Source: Membranipora membranacea
Taxonomy: Eukaryota; Bryozoa; Gymnolaemata; Cheilostomatida; Membraniporidae
DNA length: 64,000 nucleotides
Direction: 5' to 3'
Assembly: GCA_914767715.1 (NCBI GenBank)
Contig: OU612075.1
Location: forward strand, 18,786,001 to 18,850,000
Position 1 is the stretch's first letter. Every line of letters begins with the position of its first letter. Positions 1 to 12,700 of this stretch are shown here, piece after piece. The notes below the pieces were generated by a model, which saw only the letters and a program-made list of their open reading frames with translations, had not been told where the DNA came from and searched no databases. Made by a program: the position numbers and the translations under genes.

Positions 1-3000
1 CAGAGGAGTTACGCTCTGTGATAAAGTTATTAGCTATCGACATCAACACAGACTCCAAAATCTGAAATAAAGAGCACCTCGACCTTTCACTATATGGGTC
101 GGCTAACTTTCCCACACTACAACTTATTAAATGTGTGCAAAAATAGACGATATGCTAATAAGTTGGAAAACTTTGTTACAGTATTAATCACAAATTCCAG
201 AGCAGTTCAGTCTAGCGCTTCACTTTATCTGGCAACAAAACAATGTCAAAAGACAAACAAATAGACAGTTTTCTGAGCGCTGATTTAGGCCCCAATTCCG
301 AGTTGTCCTCTCTCCAGTTTGGTACTTTTAACCCACGCCGCATAGGAAAAACGTGTTGAAAAGAGGGTTATTTTGAAAACCGCTTATGTTATGATAAAAA
401 TGATTTTTGATTCAGAATCTGCACCATTGAAAACTGATAGGGACATAGTTTGGGAAATAATTTTGGTATATCGATTTCTGCCAGTTTTGCGGACAAATAG
501 ACAGTTTTCTGAGATCTTATTTATGCCTCAATTAGGAGTTGTCCTCTCTCCAGTTTGGTACTTTTAACCCACGCCGCATAGGAAAAACCTGCTGAAAGAG
601 GGTTATCTTGAAAACCGCTTATGTTAGGATAAAAATGAAATTTGATTCAGAGTCTGCACCATTGAAAACCCTGTGGGACAGGGTTTCCAAATCATTGGAG
701 GCTTGAATGTTGATATATCTTAATTTTAATGACGAAACTCATGAAAAATTCTGCTAAATTGTCCGCAAAACAGGCAGAAAAAGCTATAATTGACTATCCA
801 AATACTAAAATTATTTTCCAAACTATTAACATGAGTTTTCAATGCTGCAGATTCTGAATCAAAATTAATTTTTATCCTATTATAAGCGGTTATCAAGATA
901 ACCCTCTTTTCGGCACGTTTTTCCTATGCGGCCTGGGTTAAAAGTACCAAGCTGGAGAGAGGACAACTCCGAAAGGAGGCCTAAATCAGAGCTCAGAAAA
1001 CTGTCTATTTCATGGAATTTTTAATGAATTTCGTGCCTAAAATTAAGATTTATCAACTTATAAGCCCCCAATGATTTGGAGACCCCGTCTCCCAGGGTTT
1101 TCAATGGTGAAGATTCTAAATCGAAAATCATTTTTATCGTAACATAAGCGATTTTCAAGATAACCCTCTTTCAGCTCGTTTTTCCTATGCGGCGTGGGTT
1201 TAAAGTATCAAACTTGAGAGAGGATTACTCCGAATTGAGACCTAAATCAGAACTCAGAAAACTGTCTATTACACGATGTATGAACATGATATGATATTCC
1301 CCTGTTATGGTGGACCACTAGACAAGGCTTGCATAGACGCAGGAATTATGATGATATGTATATTATATTTACCTCCGGTGGTACCAGAGCGTGACTAGCT
1401 TGAGCGATATACAGTAACATTTTAGTTACATCTCTCTGATGCGGCTTTAGAAATCTCTGCATATACGGGTAATAATTCAGCACCAGACACTACAAAATAG
1501 TCCAATAGAATATTAATATATAATGTATATATATGTATATGTATCCACTCTCATGATTTTTTTTAACATAATATTATATTATATATGCAGCAGCTGTGAG
1601 ACTTTGGTGAACTATATGCCAGATAGAAGTAAATGTCAATCATAAATGTTCTCATGCAAAGGAAGGGTATATAATGTTTCTTAGATAATGCCAAGCAAGT
1701 GTAAGCTTTGAGATTTTTACGCAGCACTTGAATCAGCATCTTGATAGTCCAATAAAGTTTTTAGCTCAAACTAGGCATTAACCATGCTATAAATATGAAA
1801 AGAGTAAGCTCATCCATTTACCTCATGAACACCAATAAGTCTAGAGACCAAGTTCAGAAACAGCAGCTTCACTTCAAACTTCTCATGGATCTTCTCCACA
1901 TGCTTGAATAGTTTCTCCGCCAAATCTTAAAGCATAAATTACACATTTTATTTGAACCTCACCAAAAGCACCAAAAGCACCAAAAGCCATACCTCATAGA
2001 CACATTCTGCTAGCACAATTTATGATGTGTGAAATACACATACAGAGCTTTTCCCGTTGTATAAACAGTTTCCAGAGCCCATCCACATTGACATGAGCTC
2101 ACCAGAATTCAACAAAAAAATATTGTTGCAAGCTCATTAAAGTGAGTGTGAAGGAATCAGGTTTTTGGCTCTCAATCTAGTGTAGAACACTGTTCGATGT
2201 TCAAAAACAGTTTTCTCACTCAAAGTTGGGATGACAAGGTAATATTTTTCTTCTTTGCATTATCCCACCCTAACCCCCATAATTGCAAAGATATCAGATT
2301 CTCATCTGACCTTGAGGATCATGGAGGAGATGTAAGGCACTAAAATTGAAGGACTCGACTTTCTTCTTCTTCTTCATGTTTGAAAGTTCTTTTGTTACTT
2401 TTTTCAATCTCTTCTCTTTCTTCTTTGTGTGCTTACCGACTTTCTGAGCTAACCTGAGATGATCCACTGTATCTTGATGCTCTTTTCTCTATAATTATAA
2501 AAAAATTCAAACAAATCTAAAGTTCAAACTTCTGTCATTTGTTGTGCAGGATGTCTTGTGGACCAGATGGATTTCAATGGTGTTTATAATGTATGTGATT
2601 ATTTACTATCTAGCACCTCACTGAGCAGGCATACACATTATAAGTAGTAGCTGTTTCATCTAATTTCTTGGCTTGTTAGTTTACTGTGCAGTGTAATTGT
2701 GAATTGCGCTGAACATGAGTATGGGTACATTCAAACAAAATTGACAAGACAAACAACACAACATTCAGTAATGTTGAAATGCTAGCGGTGATGGAAGCAT
2801 GAAAGAAACCCTTGGCATCTTATTTTTCTTCATTGTTCGTGATTGAATGTATACATTCAAGCATGAACAATAAAAAAACTTATTCCTCTGTATTACCCTG
2901 ATTTCACATTTTTAAAACTACTGCCGTTCATCAATAAAACTGCTGTTAACCTTAGCATGCTTCAGTTGCCTATACGTATGCTTGATCTCCCTTGCTATAT

Positions 3001-6000
3001 AACTAAGAGGAAACGATCGTTTCAATTTGAACTATCTCTTACCGTTTCTGTATCATCATCACTATCCACTTCCTCTTCCTGTTCGTCACGCCCGACGAAA
3101 AACTTGAGAGCTGCCACGCTGATCTTGGCGGTTTTGTTAAACAGCGCTGTACTGATGACATTCACTGTCTTAGTATCATTCCATATATTACGTTTGTATA
3201 ACTCAACCATCACATCCTGTCAAAAAAATGTGTCATACAATAAAGCATATCAGCAAGTATCTCACCATGCAACTTTCTAAAATTCCCAGTGGGATCAGGC
3301 GAGTAAGCAAAAGCAGACATGTGCTTGTGAAAGGAAATTTATTTTTTATCTCCCATTGATTATAAATAATAAATTTGTCTGCTTTTGCCTATTGTCCATA
3401 TGTTGTTAGAACTTGCAGGCTACTGTCGCCTCTTGACACCCCAGTGGAGCAATATGAAATGGATCTTTGAAAAAGTATCTGCTCCCTTTTAAATGTTTGT
3501 TTGTTTGTATATTGATGGAAGTAATGCTTGTGTGTTTGAGATGAAAGCTCCAACGTGCTTTTAGTGAATTTGAACTGTATTTTTAAGCATTATTGTTTCA
3601 TACAATTTTGTTGCTCACCCACAGATAATACCCCCTTTGTTACACATACATTGAGGACGATAAAATGCATTATAAGTTCAGTTACATACCAGTGACATTT
3701 TTGCAGCCATTGCATTGTTGTCCCTCAGCATAGCAAACATGAAGTTTTGTAGAGCCTACAAACGTAAAATAATTATATATGACAGTTATGAAAATTCTTT
3801 GAGAGGGCACTAATTATAACTCTATGATTGATATTGTTATCACAGCTGATAATAATTAGTAACTTATTACTTATCAGTTACATTTTCGCCGCTTTTACTT
3901 TTAGTCATTGAATTCCATATCTGGAATAGCATCATTAGCTTTCTTTTGCAAAACAAAGGGCTTGCAAAAATAGCCAGTCCCTAGAAGCAATCTAGAAATG
4001 CCCTAATCATCGACACTGTATGGGGTATAATTACTGTTTGCAATTTTGTAAACAAGACAATTTCTCAGGCTAATTATTCATGCTACTAGGGACAGCCAAT
4101 CAGATAACAGTCAGATGGGTCCCTGTGTTCAGTGTCCTAACCGTATAACGCTATGATACTATTTCCATTCTAAGAGAAGAATCTAATTCAGTGCTTTTAG
4201 TGTACTTTAACACCGTTTTAACAAATAATAAAAACGGATGGTGAAAGTGGTAACAATGGACTTGAATATTTTACTATCAGCAACCGCCAAAAGACTTAAC
4301 AATAAACCAAGATAGGACAGCTCATACAGTTAGATTTTTGGTGAAATTATGACATTGAATTGTGTATCATCAATGATGTTATTATTTTGCAGTCCACAGT
4401 CCAGTCCACAGCCTCTTTTGTTCAATTTGATGTCTTCAAATGATTTTTGTGGAAATAAATATCAAACTTAGCGCAACAAGCTGCTTAATCTAATGCAATT
4501 TTCAAACTTGAAATCTGATGGAAAGTGAGTTTTCACTAAAAAAACCTGGAATGTGGACTGCTAATCAATGATAACTTATTTGCTCAAACACAATTTGATG
4601 TTGTGATGTCACCAAAAATGATGTGCATCGACGCCAATGCTCAATATCGTGTCCCATCTGGGGTTACCATTCAGTCTATGATCGTCATGTTAGCTTCCTA
4701 ATCCCATCTATTTATTGGTATACTCCTTTGGAAGATGGAGCGAGCTTCCTATTATTCGTTGTCTGACATTATTGATGAATACAAATGATAGGGTTATCCC
4801 ATAAAAATGCATATCTTACCTTATTCAACTTGGGATCTTTACGCTTTGAGTTGACAATTTTGATATCATTCACTATGTAAGCGTAGAGAAACTTCCTCAA
4901 GGTTTTATCCTGACATCTGAACAGCTCGAAGAACAGCTCCAACACCACCAATGGCTGAATGAGTTGCTTGTTTCTCAACAGGATCAAAGATTTGCACAAA
5001 ACCTGCAAAAGAAAAATAGGGTTCTTGTTGTTTTGAGAGTTAAAAGAGAACATAATTGTAGATTTTTCTGCATATATTACTGTCCTGTAACGGCAGGCCA
5101 CATGAACCCATCTGGCCATCATTGTGAAACGGGGAGGGAGTTGTAAAAGTGGCAGGATCTATTATGATTAATGACAATAATTGCCATGTTAGTCTGTGCG
5201 TTCTAACTCACTGCAGAAACTATTGTGGTATCTTAGGTCAGTATTTTGCCAATAAGGCAAATGACATAATGCTAAAATCTTACCACTCTCATTTCAGGGT
5301 CCAGCTGAGTTGAGTGTCTCCTAAGCAGTAACGTTAGCTGCTCTGGATAGTCTTGTAGTTCTTCTTTATAACATTTGGAGACCTACAAAACAAAGCTGAT
5401 CATCAGGTGCCATACATAGCCTACATATCAAATAACGTTTTTTTAGAGATAATTGCAACTTCATTGATTTGACAGAACAAAGGACCTTATGATTCCGAAC
5501 CCGACGCCCCTCATACTGAGCTATCCCTAATCCTTCGCCTTTATTTCACAATCAACTTGTAGCATAACTTTATTCGCATGGGATTGGTACTGATTTTCCA
5601 TCCATATAGTCTGTAAGACTGTATACTGGTTAGGTACCATATAACAGAACGCAGACCGTGGGCTCAGCTGCTAGAGCAGGGTGTGCAGATTTACGTCATG
5701 TAATAGGTGTTGTTGAACATTGACAGAAACATACTAACCTGTGCAAGGAACATCACCAAATCCGACAGTGATTTGCTGAACTGAGTTGGATTAAGCTGAA
5801 ATATCTCAACTGTGGACTCATAGTGCCTGTACTGTTGTAAGAACTACAAGAAACAAACGATTAGTGAACCTTCTCGTATAGGCCTATTTGGGGGCTGATT
5901 GGTCTGTGTAAAGAAACGCGATAACAAAAATCAGTAATCCTCGGGACTTCGTGGATCAGGACAGGGTAAATACCAATCAATGGATACCGGCTGATTACTA

Positions 6001-6620
6001 CTTAGACATGACCCTCCCTTCGCCTAACCAAGGAGTTAGAGTGCCCAACTCTCAACAGACAGATAATTCAGTCAAATAAAGAGCCAAACTATGATGTTTG
6101 CCTGGAGAGATGAGCCTTTTCTTTTGGAGCAACTTTGATTAAATGGAAGTTCTGAGTGTTTGTTGTGTAGTTTAGATGTTAATTAATAAACTAAATTATC
6201 ATTCTTCTGAAATGAAGAATCTCAAGTCAGCAGTGTTACTGAGAGTGAGTAGTAGTGAGTAACTCACTTCACTCACTCACTGTAATGTACACTGTTGTTT
6301 AGTAAACAAGCAAATATTAAATATATATAGCATAATTGTTACTAAGGAGTGATAGTAATAACCCTCCCTTTATATAACTAACTGACAGCAGTGTGAGACA
6401 AACGGTGAGATTCATAGGACTGGTTGAGTTCAATCAATGACAATTGATTGAAGATGAAATTAATATTATTATTAATTTTATTGTTGAATTCAGAATTTTG
6501 ATATGATAGAATTGTTGCTACTGCACATACCTCTTCTTTGTAGGATCCAGGATCTCTTTTAATCAAGTTCTGAAGATGTGGAAGGTTGTGTATCAGTTTA
6601 TTTACTGACTTTGTAGCCAT
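1..6620 (-). CDS. SDAD1: SDAD1 (SDA1 domain-containing 1), 5' part, cut by left edge
   Basis: Orthologue of yeast Sda1/human SDAD1, a nucleolar HEAT-repeat protein needed for 60S subunit maturation and export. Ten exons are visible (minus strand, 5' to 3'): 6620-6531, 5843-5739, 5382-5284, 5002-4820, 3755-3690, 3216-3043, 2488-2311, 1925-1822, 1489-1373, 61-1 (runs off the window). They join in frame to about 392 residues, against roughly 690 in vertebrates. Family signatures include [12 protein letters not shown] near residue 14, [12 protein letters not shown] and [10 protein letters not shown] near 102-127, [13 protein letters not shown] near 190, an acidic DSDDD stretch ending exon 6, a Lys-rich block ([10 protein letters not shown]) in exon 7, and [23 protein letters not shown] in exon 9 (first half only is needed for recognition). 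The start is the only ATG in frame ahead of the conserved LPHLQNL. Introns carry no other gene; the 62-1372 intron holds a large inverted-repeat block. Confidence 0.95.
259..1272. repeat. Interleaved inverted-repeat block (X Y X' Y')
   Basis: Four copies of a unit of about 180 bp, each bounded by AATAGACAGTTTTCTGAG: forward at about 259-440 and 490-670, reverse-complement at about 840-1012 and 1095-1272. The linker after forward copy 1 (about 425-498) is the inverse of the segment at about 755-845. The linker after forward copy 2 (about 660-745) is the inverse of 1016-1090. The block therefore reads X Y X' Y', two overlapping inverted repeats rather than one simple palindrome. It lies in the SDAD1 intron between exons 9 and 10. 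No coding capacity is seen. It may be a nested or duplicated foldback transposon; the family is not recognised. Confidence 0.8.
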
Positions 6621-7574
6621 TCTGTAGTCTCAAGGGGACAACTGTCTGGATTGTCGATGCTGTATCTCCTGAACAGAAAAAGAGTTCAGTTTAGAAGTTT
6701 AGAAGAAAGTTCCAATATAAAAGCATGTGTATCCTGCTTAGCCAAATGTAGGTACTGCTGTCGTCACACGAAAATATATGAAATTATGAGAGTTATCCCA
6801 CTTTGCGCATGTGCACCAATCAATTCAGGTTGGTCATCACAGAGTCGATCTGCAAGCAGTGTAGAGTTTTCCCTTAAAAACAACAAGAGTAGACAATCCA
6901 TTCATCTTTTATTACCCTCTTTTTCCCTCCATGTTCTGTTAGGACAAAGTTTCTCTGTGAATGCGGAGGAAATACTTTAAAAGCTGTGGGTCAAAGCGCA
7001 GCCGTTAGAGGGATCTGATTTTGACAATATCACTTCGCAACCTTGTTCTTCTACATCCTGTGCTTCTGCTCTTTTGTTGCACAAGGGGAGGATAGCTGGA
7101 AAATTCCATAATACATAATACATGAAATATAACCTTTGTTGACATCGGCAAAGAGATCAGCAGAAATACAGCTGGGCATGTGTAGTTGTATGATAGAGGC
7201 AAAAAGAAAATTTCTCAGTAGAGCCGTATTTATATGTATGTGATGTGATTTGAATGATGCAATAGCGTATTATGCTATTGTGTTATGCGTTGCAACCATA
7301 AAGTCAATGAGAATATATTACTCGAAGGTGATTGCCAGAAGTAATTGTGATCGAGTAATGGATTAATGAGATTTTCATCAACAAAACTTTGATGCTATCT
7401 ATATCTGAACCTAGAGGCCAAGAGCACAATCTATAATTTTCTCTGATGTGGTCGATAAAGTCCTTTGCATCATGCCAGCAGGAAGGGCAGGGACAGGTAT
7501 TTTTGTCAGATGTTATGGTACAGAGAACATACACCCGAGGGTGCTGGGGGCTTAACTATCAATCAAGAATACTC

Positions 7575-7640
7575 CCCCAGTGGATCTTGAACCCACGAAT
7601 CCTGCGGCGCCGATTGCTTGGCATCTTACCATATCCAGGA
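7575..7640 (-). mobile_element. Degenerate tRNA-derived SINE fragment
   Basis: The reverse strand contains GTGGGTTCAAGATCCAC (7580-7596), a good pol III B-box with T-stem, preceded by CAAGCAATCGGCGCCG, which resembles a decayed D-arm/anticodon region. No A-box matches well and there is no closed acceptor stem, so this is a SINE head remnant and not a tRNA gene. Confidence 0.4.
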
Positions 7641-8599
7641 AGGGTGGCAGAGTCATACATGTGTGTCAGATGTAATGTATAAATCTATAATTCCATACCT
7701 GTACTATTTATTTCCTCATTGTCCTATCTCAGATCATAAGTAATCGCAGAGACTAAAAAAACATGGCTCCAATCACATAGGTTGATATTTACACAAAAAT
7801 TACTACACAAGTAAAAGCATTGTGTGAGGTAATTAGGGTAAAATTATCATACATAGGCTAGGTAGTATTTTGATATCAGCCACAGGGACAATCATTCCAA
7901 GCAGGATAAACTCAAGCATCCGGAAAACATGTCAGTAGTGGATTTGTACAGGAGATGCTGGAGGGGGGGCTACCTGGTACAGGCTATGGTTACATGTCCT
8001 CAGACACAGTGTGTTTGTTTTGTCAATGGCATGAGAGTCATAGCCTCAAAGTTCCGGAAACATATGATTCAGCTGGGAATATCATTAATAATTCATTTCA
8101 AAATCAAACCCCTAGATAATCAATTCACCACTGGATCGTTCAATGAACCAGTACAGTACATTGCCTGCAGCTGCAATAATGAAAGACGGGCACTCGACAT
8201 ACCTCCGCAATCAACTATACTCGCTAAAGCTATATCTTTGACAGTTTACTAGATACAGTCATAATAATTTTATTGTATCAAAAGAGTATCGGTGACCAAT
8301 GCTTCAAGAGTTTGAGCGATTTATAAATACAAGAGCTTCAGCTAATCCATCTCATTTTCTAAAGAGCCATTGTCTCATAGGGGCCTTTAGAGGAATTAGC
8401 TGAATAATTGGGCAGATTAAAATTCGAAGCAGTGAATCTACCTCATACAGTGATCTTTATTTTGCAGCGACAGCGTATAAAGAAAACCTGCTAACAAAGA
8501 GCAGCCTCTGTTGTTGATTGAAACAAACTGACGCCTTCGAACAAACAAAGTCCGTCAGCAGTTTTATCATTTGACAATGTCGGCAGCCCTTCATGGATA

Positions 8600-8660
8600 A
8601 TCTGGCAGACACTTTGACACAGAAGGACCATTTCAATACTCGCCTTCACCATTTACAGAG
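8600..8660 (+). other. Probable non-coding 5' exon of the desaturase gene
   Basis: A strong donor (ACAGAG|GTAAGT) ends at 8660, and a strong acceptor (TTTGTTTTGCAG) ends at 9432, upstream of the start codon at 9753. This fits a 5'-UTR exon spliced to an exon of 9433-9887. The 5' limit is a guess. Only splice-site quality and position support it. Confidence 0.35.
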
Positions 8661-8675
8661 GTAAGTCTCAGACTG

Positions 8676-8746
8676 TAGCCTTGTCAAGCAGCTAGTCTTC
8701 TTGTTTTACGCCCAAAACAAAAAATGTAGCCGCGTAACAAGGCTAG
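8676..8746. repeat. Short foldback element, TAGCCTTGT family
   Basis: An imperfect hairpin: the left arm TAGCCTTGTCAAGCAGCTAG pairs with the right arm TAGCCGCGTAACAAGGCTAG, with Gly/Thr-neutral T-rich and A-rich inner sequence. Three further copies occur in this window (about 20,832, 26,284 and 33,389), so it is a small dispersed family. This copy lies just downstream of the donor of the proposed desaturase 5'-UTR exon. Confidence 0.6.
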
Positions 8747-9752
8747 CTTTTTTAATATCCTGTCTCTGTTAGTCTCTGTTGGTATTTTATGTTGCTTAGT
8801 GTCGGACCTGTTGAAATTCCAACTACGTGTAACTGTCTTTGCACAAGCCAAAAGAAAATTCGGCTTAGATAGACCTATGTTTTTGGACCATCTTGTTATT
8901 ATCTTAATATAAGTACGTACTTGCTATATAGTTACAAAAACATTTCACACTTCACCTGTGGGTTGGTTTCATAAAAAAACACAGTCATTGAGATGAGTAA
9001 TTGTCATAACCGTAACACGCACTATCGAAAGATCTTGTTTTCACTGGATCTCCTGCCAGATAATGATAATAGTCCCTTGGCTCAGACACAAACTAGACAT
9101 AGAATACCTAGGTACTGGTCGTGATATTCTACGCATTACTTTTCTAAATCCGTACGAGTGCAAAAAATTCATCAAGTAGCTTAACAGAGGCAAGGACGAC
9201 CAAGTAATTACAAGCATATATGTAAATCTTGGGAGGTAGGATTGATATACCTAAAATAAATTGGTTAGTGAAAATCATATGTGATGAGCTTCTAAACTAT
9301 TTCGCTCTTTGACATTTTTAGATTGGATTAAAAAGAAACAGATGGCCTATATCCCTGCATAATTTGATCACCTGATTCATGTATAAATAGTTGTCCTGTA
9401 AGTCTTCAATTTTTACAATTTTTGTTTTGCAGGTGTTATCGTAGGCTTGGACTTGGAGATAATTACCCGCTATTTAAGTCTAGGATTGACAACATCGTAA
9501 ATCAGACGATATCAGCTGATTAATCGCTCAATTGCTCATTGTACAAACGGAGCGGTAATTCACACATACACAGTCAACAAACAACTGAGATTGGAGATCT
9601 TTGTATAGGCCAGCCAACGCAGTACATGCAGTCAATATCTACCCTTACTGCATTGTTATTTGTCTCGCTTTGATGTTTAAGAACAAATCGAGTATACTGG
9701 GCAACTTTACTGACAGAAGTTGAAGACACCAAGTCACGATTGACAACTCAAA

Positions 9753-12700
9753 ATGGATTTCACTGGCAATATTCTAGGCAGACTTTCGCCAGACTGGATT
9801 ACTGAAGATGAAATTCTCTACCAGAATATATTACCAATCTGTATCGCTGGAGTCCTCACGCTAATCATAACCTATTATACAGTGAAGGTAAGTCCGGCAT
9901 CTACAAGTTAAGTAAATAGGCAAAGATGGCTGAAAGCTCGGTACACTGGAAGTTTGATGCGTAAGGCGGGTATTAAACTGTAACCTCAGGGTGTTCTTAG
10001 AACAAGTTTGATCCACTTTGCCCGCAGTCCGGTCACCCATTCTAGTGATAAACCCCTGGCGGCTCAACCCTAAATACAGACAAATTGGATAATGCTTGAT
10101 CTATGGTTCTCTCAGACCCAGGAGTCTTGTTTATTGTTGTTGGGTAATATCAATATTGCTCACAAAGCAGCAATTGAGCTGCAATCATACACAGATAAGA
10201 TAGCTTGATGCGGATGTGATTTTTCCTGGCAAAGTATGTCACAAAAAAACAAAAATATTTAGCTCAGCCAAACGACTAAGTTGTTTCTAGAATGGTCAGA
10301 CTTGTGGGGAGGTTCCCAAGATCCTGGTCTTGCCCAACCAAACCCACATACTGGCGTAGTACACCAACCTTGGTGTTTTTCATATTTGCAATTTATGGAA
10401 TTGTCCGGATTACCATCAAGCTTGTAGGATTAGTTATGATTCTGCTTATGATAAATGACATTAGCTGGATGATTTAGGCAAAAGGTGAACCTGTTTTCAG
10501 TAATATATCATCATTTGTGAACGCATGATAGAGTACATGCTTTGCATATGATGCATAATCATTACTATTTTTCTGGTGAGGTCTTATTGCGTCAAGTAAA
10601 TTGCATTCGTATTTCGAGGAAACACACATTTGTCAAACTTATGGCACGATAAACAAACAAAAAAATATTTATGTTGCGTTAACATGCTCAGATCATAGCG
10701 ATAAGTATTTCCTGTTTTATGTCATGCTTATTGCTTATTTTTCATGAAAATTCAGGGTTTAGGTCAAATTTATTTCCTCAAACTATGAGCAGTGTGTCAT
10801 CTCATCATGTTATTTCAGAGATCCTCATTCGACTTCGGTCACAAATATCCACAATACAGTGCACTTGTCGTCAGTTGTCAAAAATGGTTTCTCACATTAA
10901 TTTCCCAATCGGTAGCGGCATCAATTACTGAGTAGGGTGTACTAAATGATAATGCCTATTACTCAATGACTCACCAGCTGTAAGACAGCTGTCCTGCCAT
11001 TATCTGTCAGCATCCCCATTTTCCTTCTCTCTTTGAACCCTTCAGTACTCCATCAGACAAAATTGACAGTTTGCGGGCGCTAAATGACCCAATGTACTCC
11101 AACAGCACCCACCACCATGCATTTTGATTGATCGGGAAATGTTTTTTATTTCAATGATAATGTTCCCAAAGTTTTATGATCTGACTTGATACCTAAGTGC
11201 AGTTGGATTGTTTAGTATTAATCACAGCCCATTATCAGATATATGCATGCCATTATCCTCCATCAGTGGCTGATAATGGAATGCCACTAACAGGTACCCT
11301 GGCAGTGTCTGAACACTTAAAACTAATTATAAGACCTGGAGTTTATTCTTGTCTGTCTGTCTACCTACTATGACTAGACTGAATTGGATCCAGTTTGCCT
11401 GAACTCGTAATTGCTTCCCTGACTGATCAGCAGCTCCTTATTAGTCGAAGAGGAGCAAACCTGAATGCAGGTAAACTGAATCTAGCCTACGACAAGCCAT
11501 GGCAATTCCTTCAGCATCCCTGTATCCCTGAAGTATGATGGAAGGGCAGAGATGGAAGGGCAGGGCAAGGTGGTTGATAAACACAGTCATGTCAGCAAAT
11601 AATGGCCCACTTTATGGCACATAAAGTAGGTACCGCCTCTATACCTTGCTGGTACTGTGCTCTCTACAATTAGATAAGATTCATAACTGAGATTTTAAAT
11701 TCAAGGCCATGCTCCATTAATATAACCAACCAACCAACCAATATAGCCTTATCTTTACTGTAACTGTGAATAACAAAGCTAGCTGAGGTAGAATGCATTG
11801 TGAAGGGTGTCAATTGGAAAGCTTGTTGGAAGTCCTCCTCTGCTGAAAATGGCCTTATTATTGATGTGGGGTTAGGGTTGTAGTCACCTTGAGAACCAAA
11901 GCAGAGCTAGATTTGTCATGACAAATTTGATTAAAGTGCAATCAAAGATGCTAAAAGTTTATGCCAAACACATTGTATGCAAACAATACTCATGCATTCA
12001 TAATATTAATCTCGGCCTTGTAATCGTACGATATTGTATCATGTGTTTAGTAGGGACAAAATATAGGTTAGCCTTCACAAAGCTAGACAGATTGTTATCA
12101 GACAGCTAGGCAGTTATGTCTGTTTACCATACAAAAACAAGAAAACACTCAAATACACAGACAACTTTATCACAGGGTATGGGGAAAGTAGAACAAGTTT
12201 GCTCCTATTTGCCCGCAGTCCGGTAATTCCCATTCTACTGGTGAGCCAGCGGTGGCTCCAACCCTAAATGTAGGCAAATTGGATCACTCTTTATCTAGGG
12301 GTAAAGCATAAATATCCTTCCTCCGACTATACAAACATTAGTTAGGGTCATAAAAAATTGAAGGACTACTATCAGTGCACTGCTACAAAACTTAAAGCAT
12401 GGCAATAATTACTTTCTAAATCAATAGGTTTATTGTCCGTGTATAAATAAACTGAAAATAACTAACAGCCAATAATTATCAATCCCTAGGTCAATTTCTG
12501 AGTCTTTAATATGTGAAGTGACAACTACTTGCGAAGTGATTTGTCTAGGATATAATGAGGCAGCAAGTTTTCAGCATGGTTAGTTGAGTAAAATCCAGCT
12601 AAAGTTACTATAATATGGCTGATGCAAATATTGGGATAAATCACCATGGTAACAGAATTCATTGGAGTGCAAAAGTCAAGATTTGAAACCTTTCGTTACC

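Larger units (their letters stand above)
6621..8660. other. Divergent intergenic region, SDAD1 / cholesterol desaturase
   Basis: About 2 kb between the SDAD1 start codon and the probable first exon of the desaturase. It should contain both promoters, but I see no clear TATA box for either. A degenerate tRNA-like SINE remnant lies near 7,580. Several short open frames exist, but none has a recognisable motif, splice context or codon bias, so none is annotated. Confidence 0.5.

Noticed and set aside
2957-3280. Plus-strand 107-codon frame
   Set aside because: Antisense shadow of SDAD1 exon 6.
5655-5690. tRNA-like A-box (GGGCTCAGCTGCTAGAGCAG)
   Set aside because: No B-box or T-arm follows within the expected distance; at best a relic.
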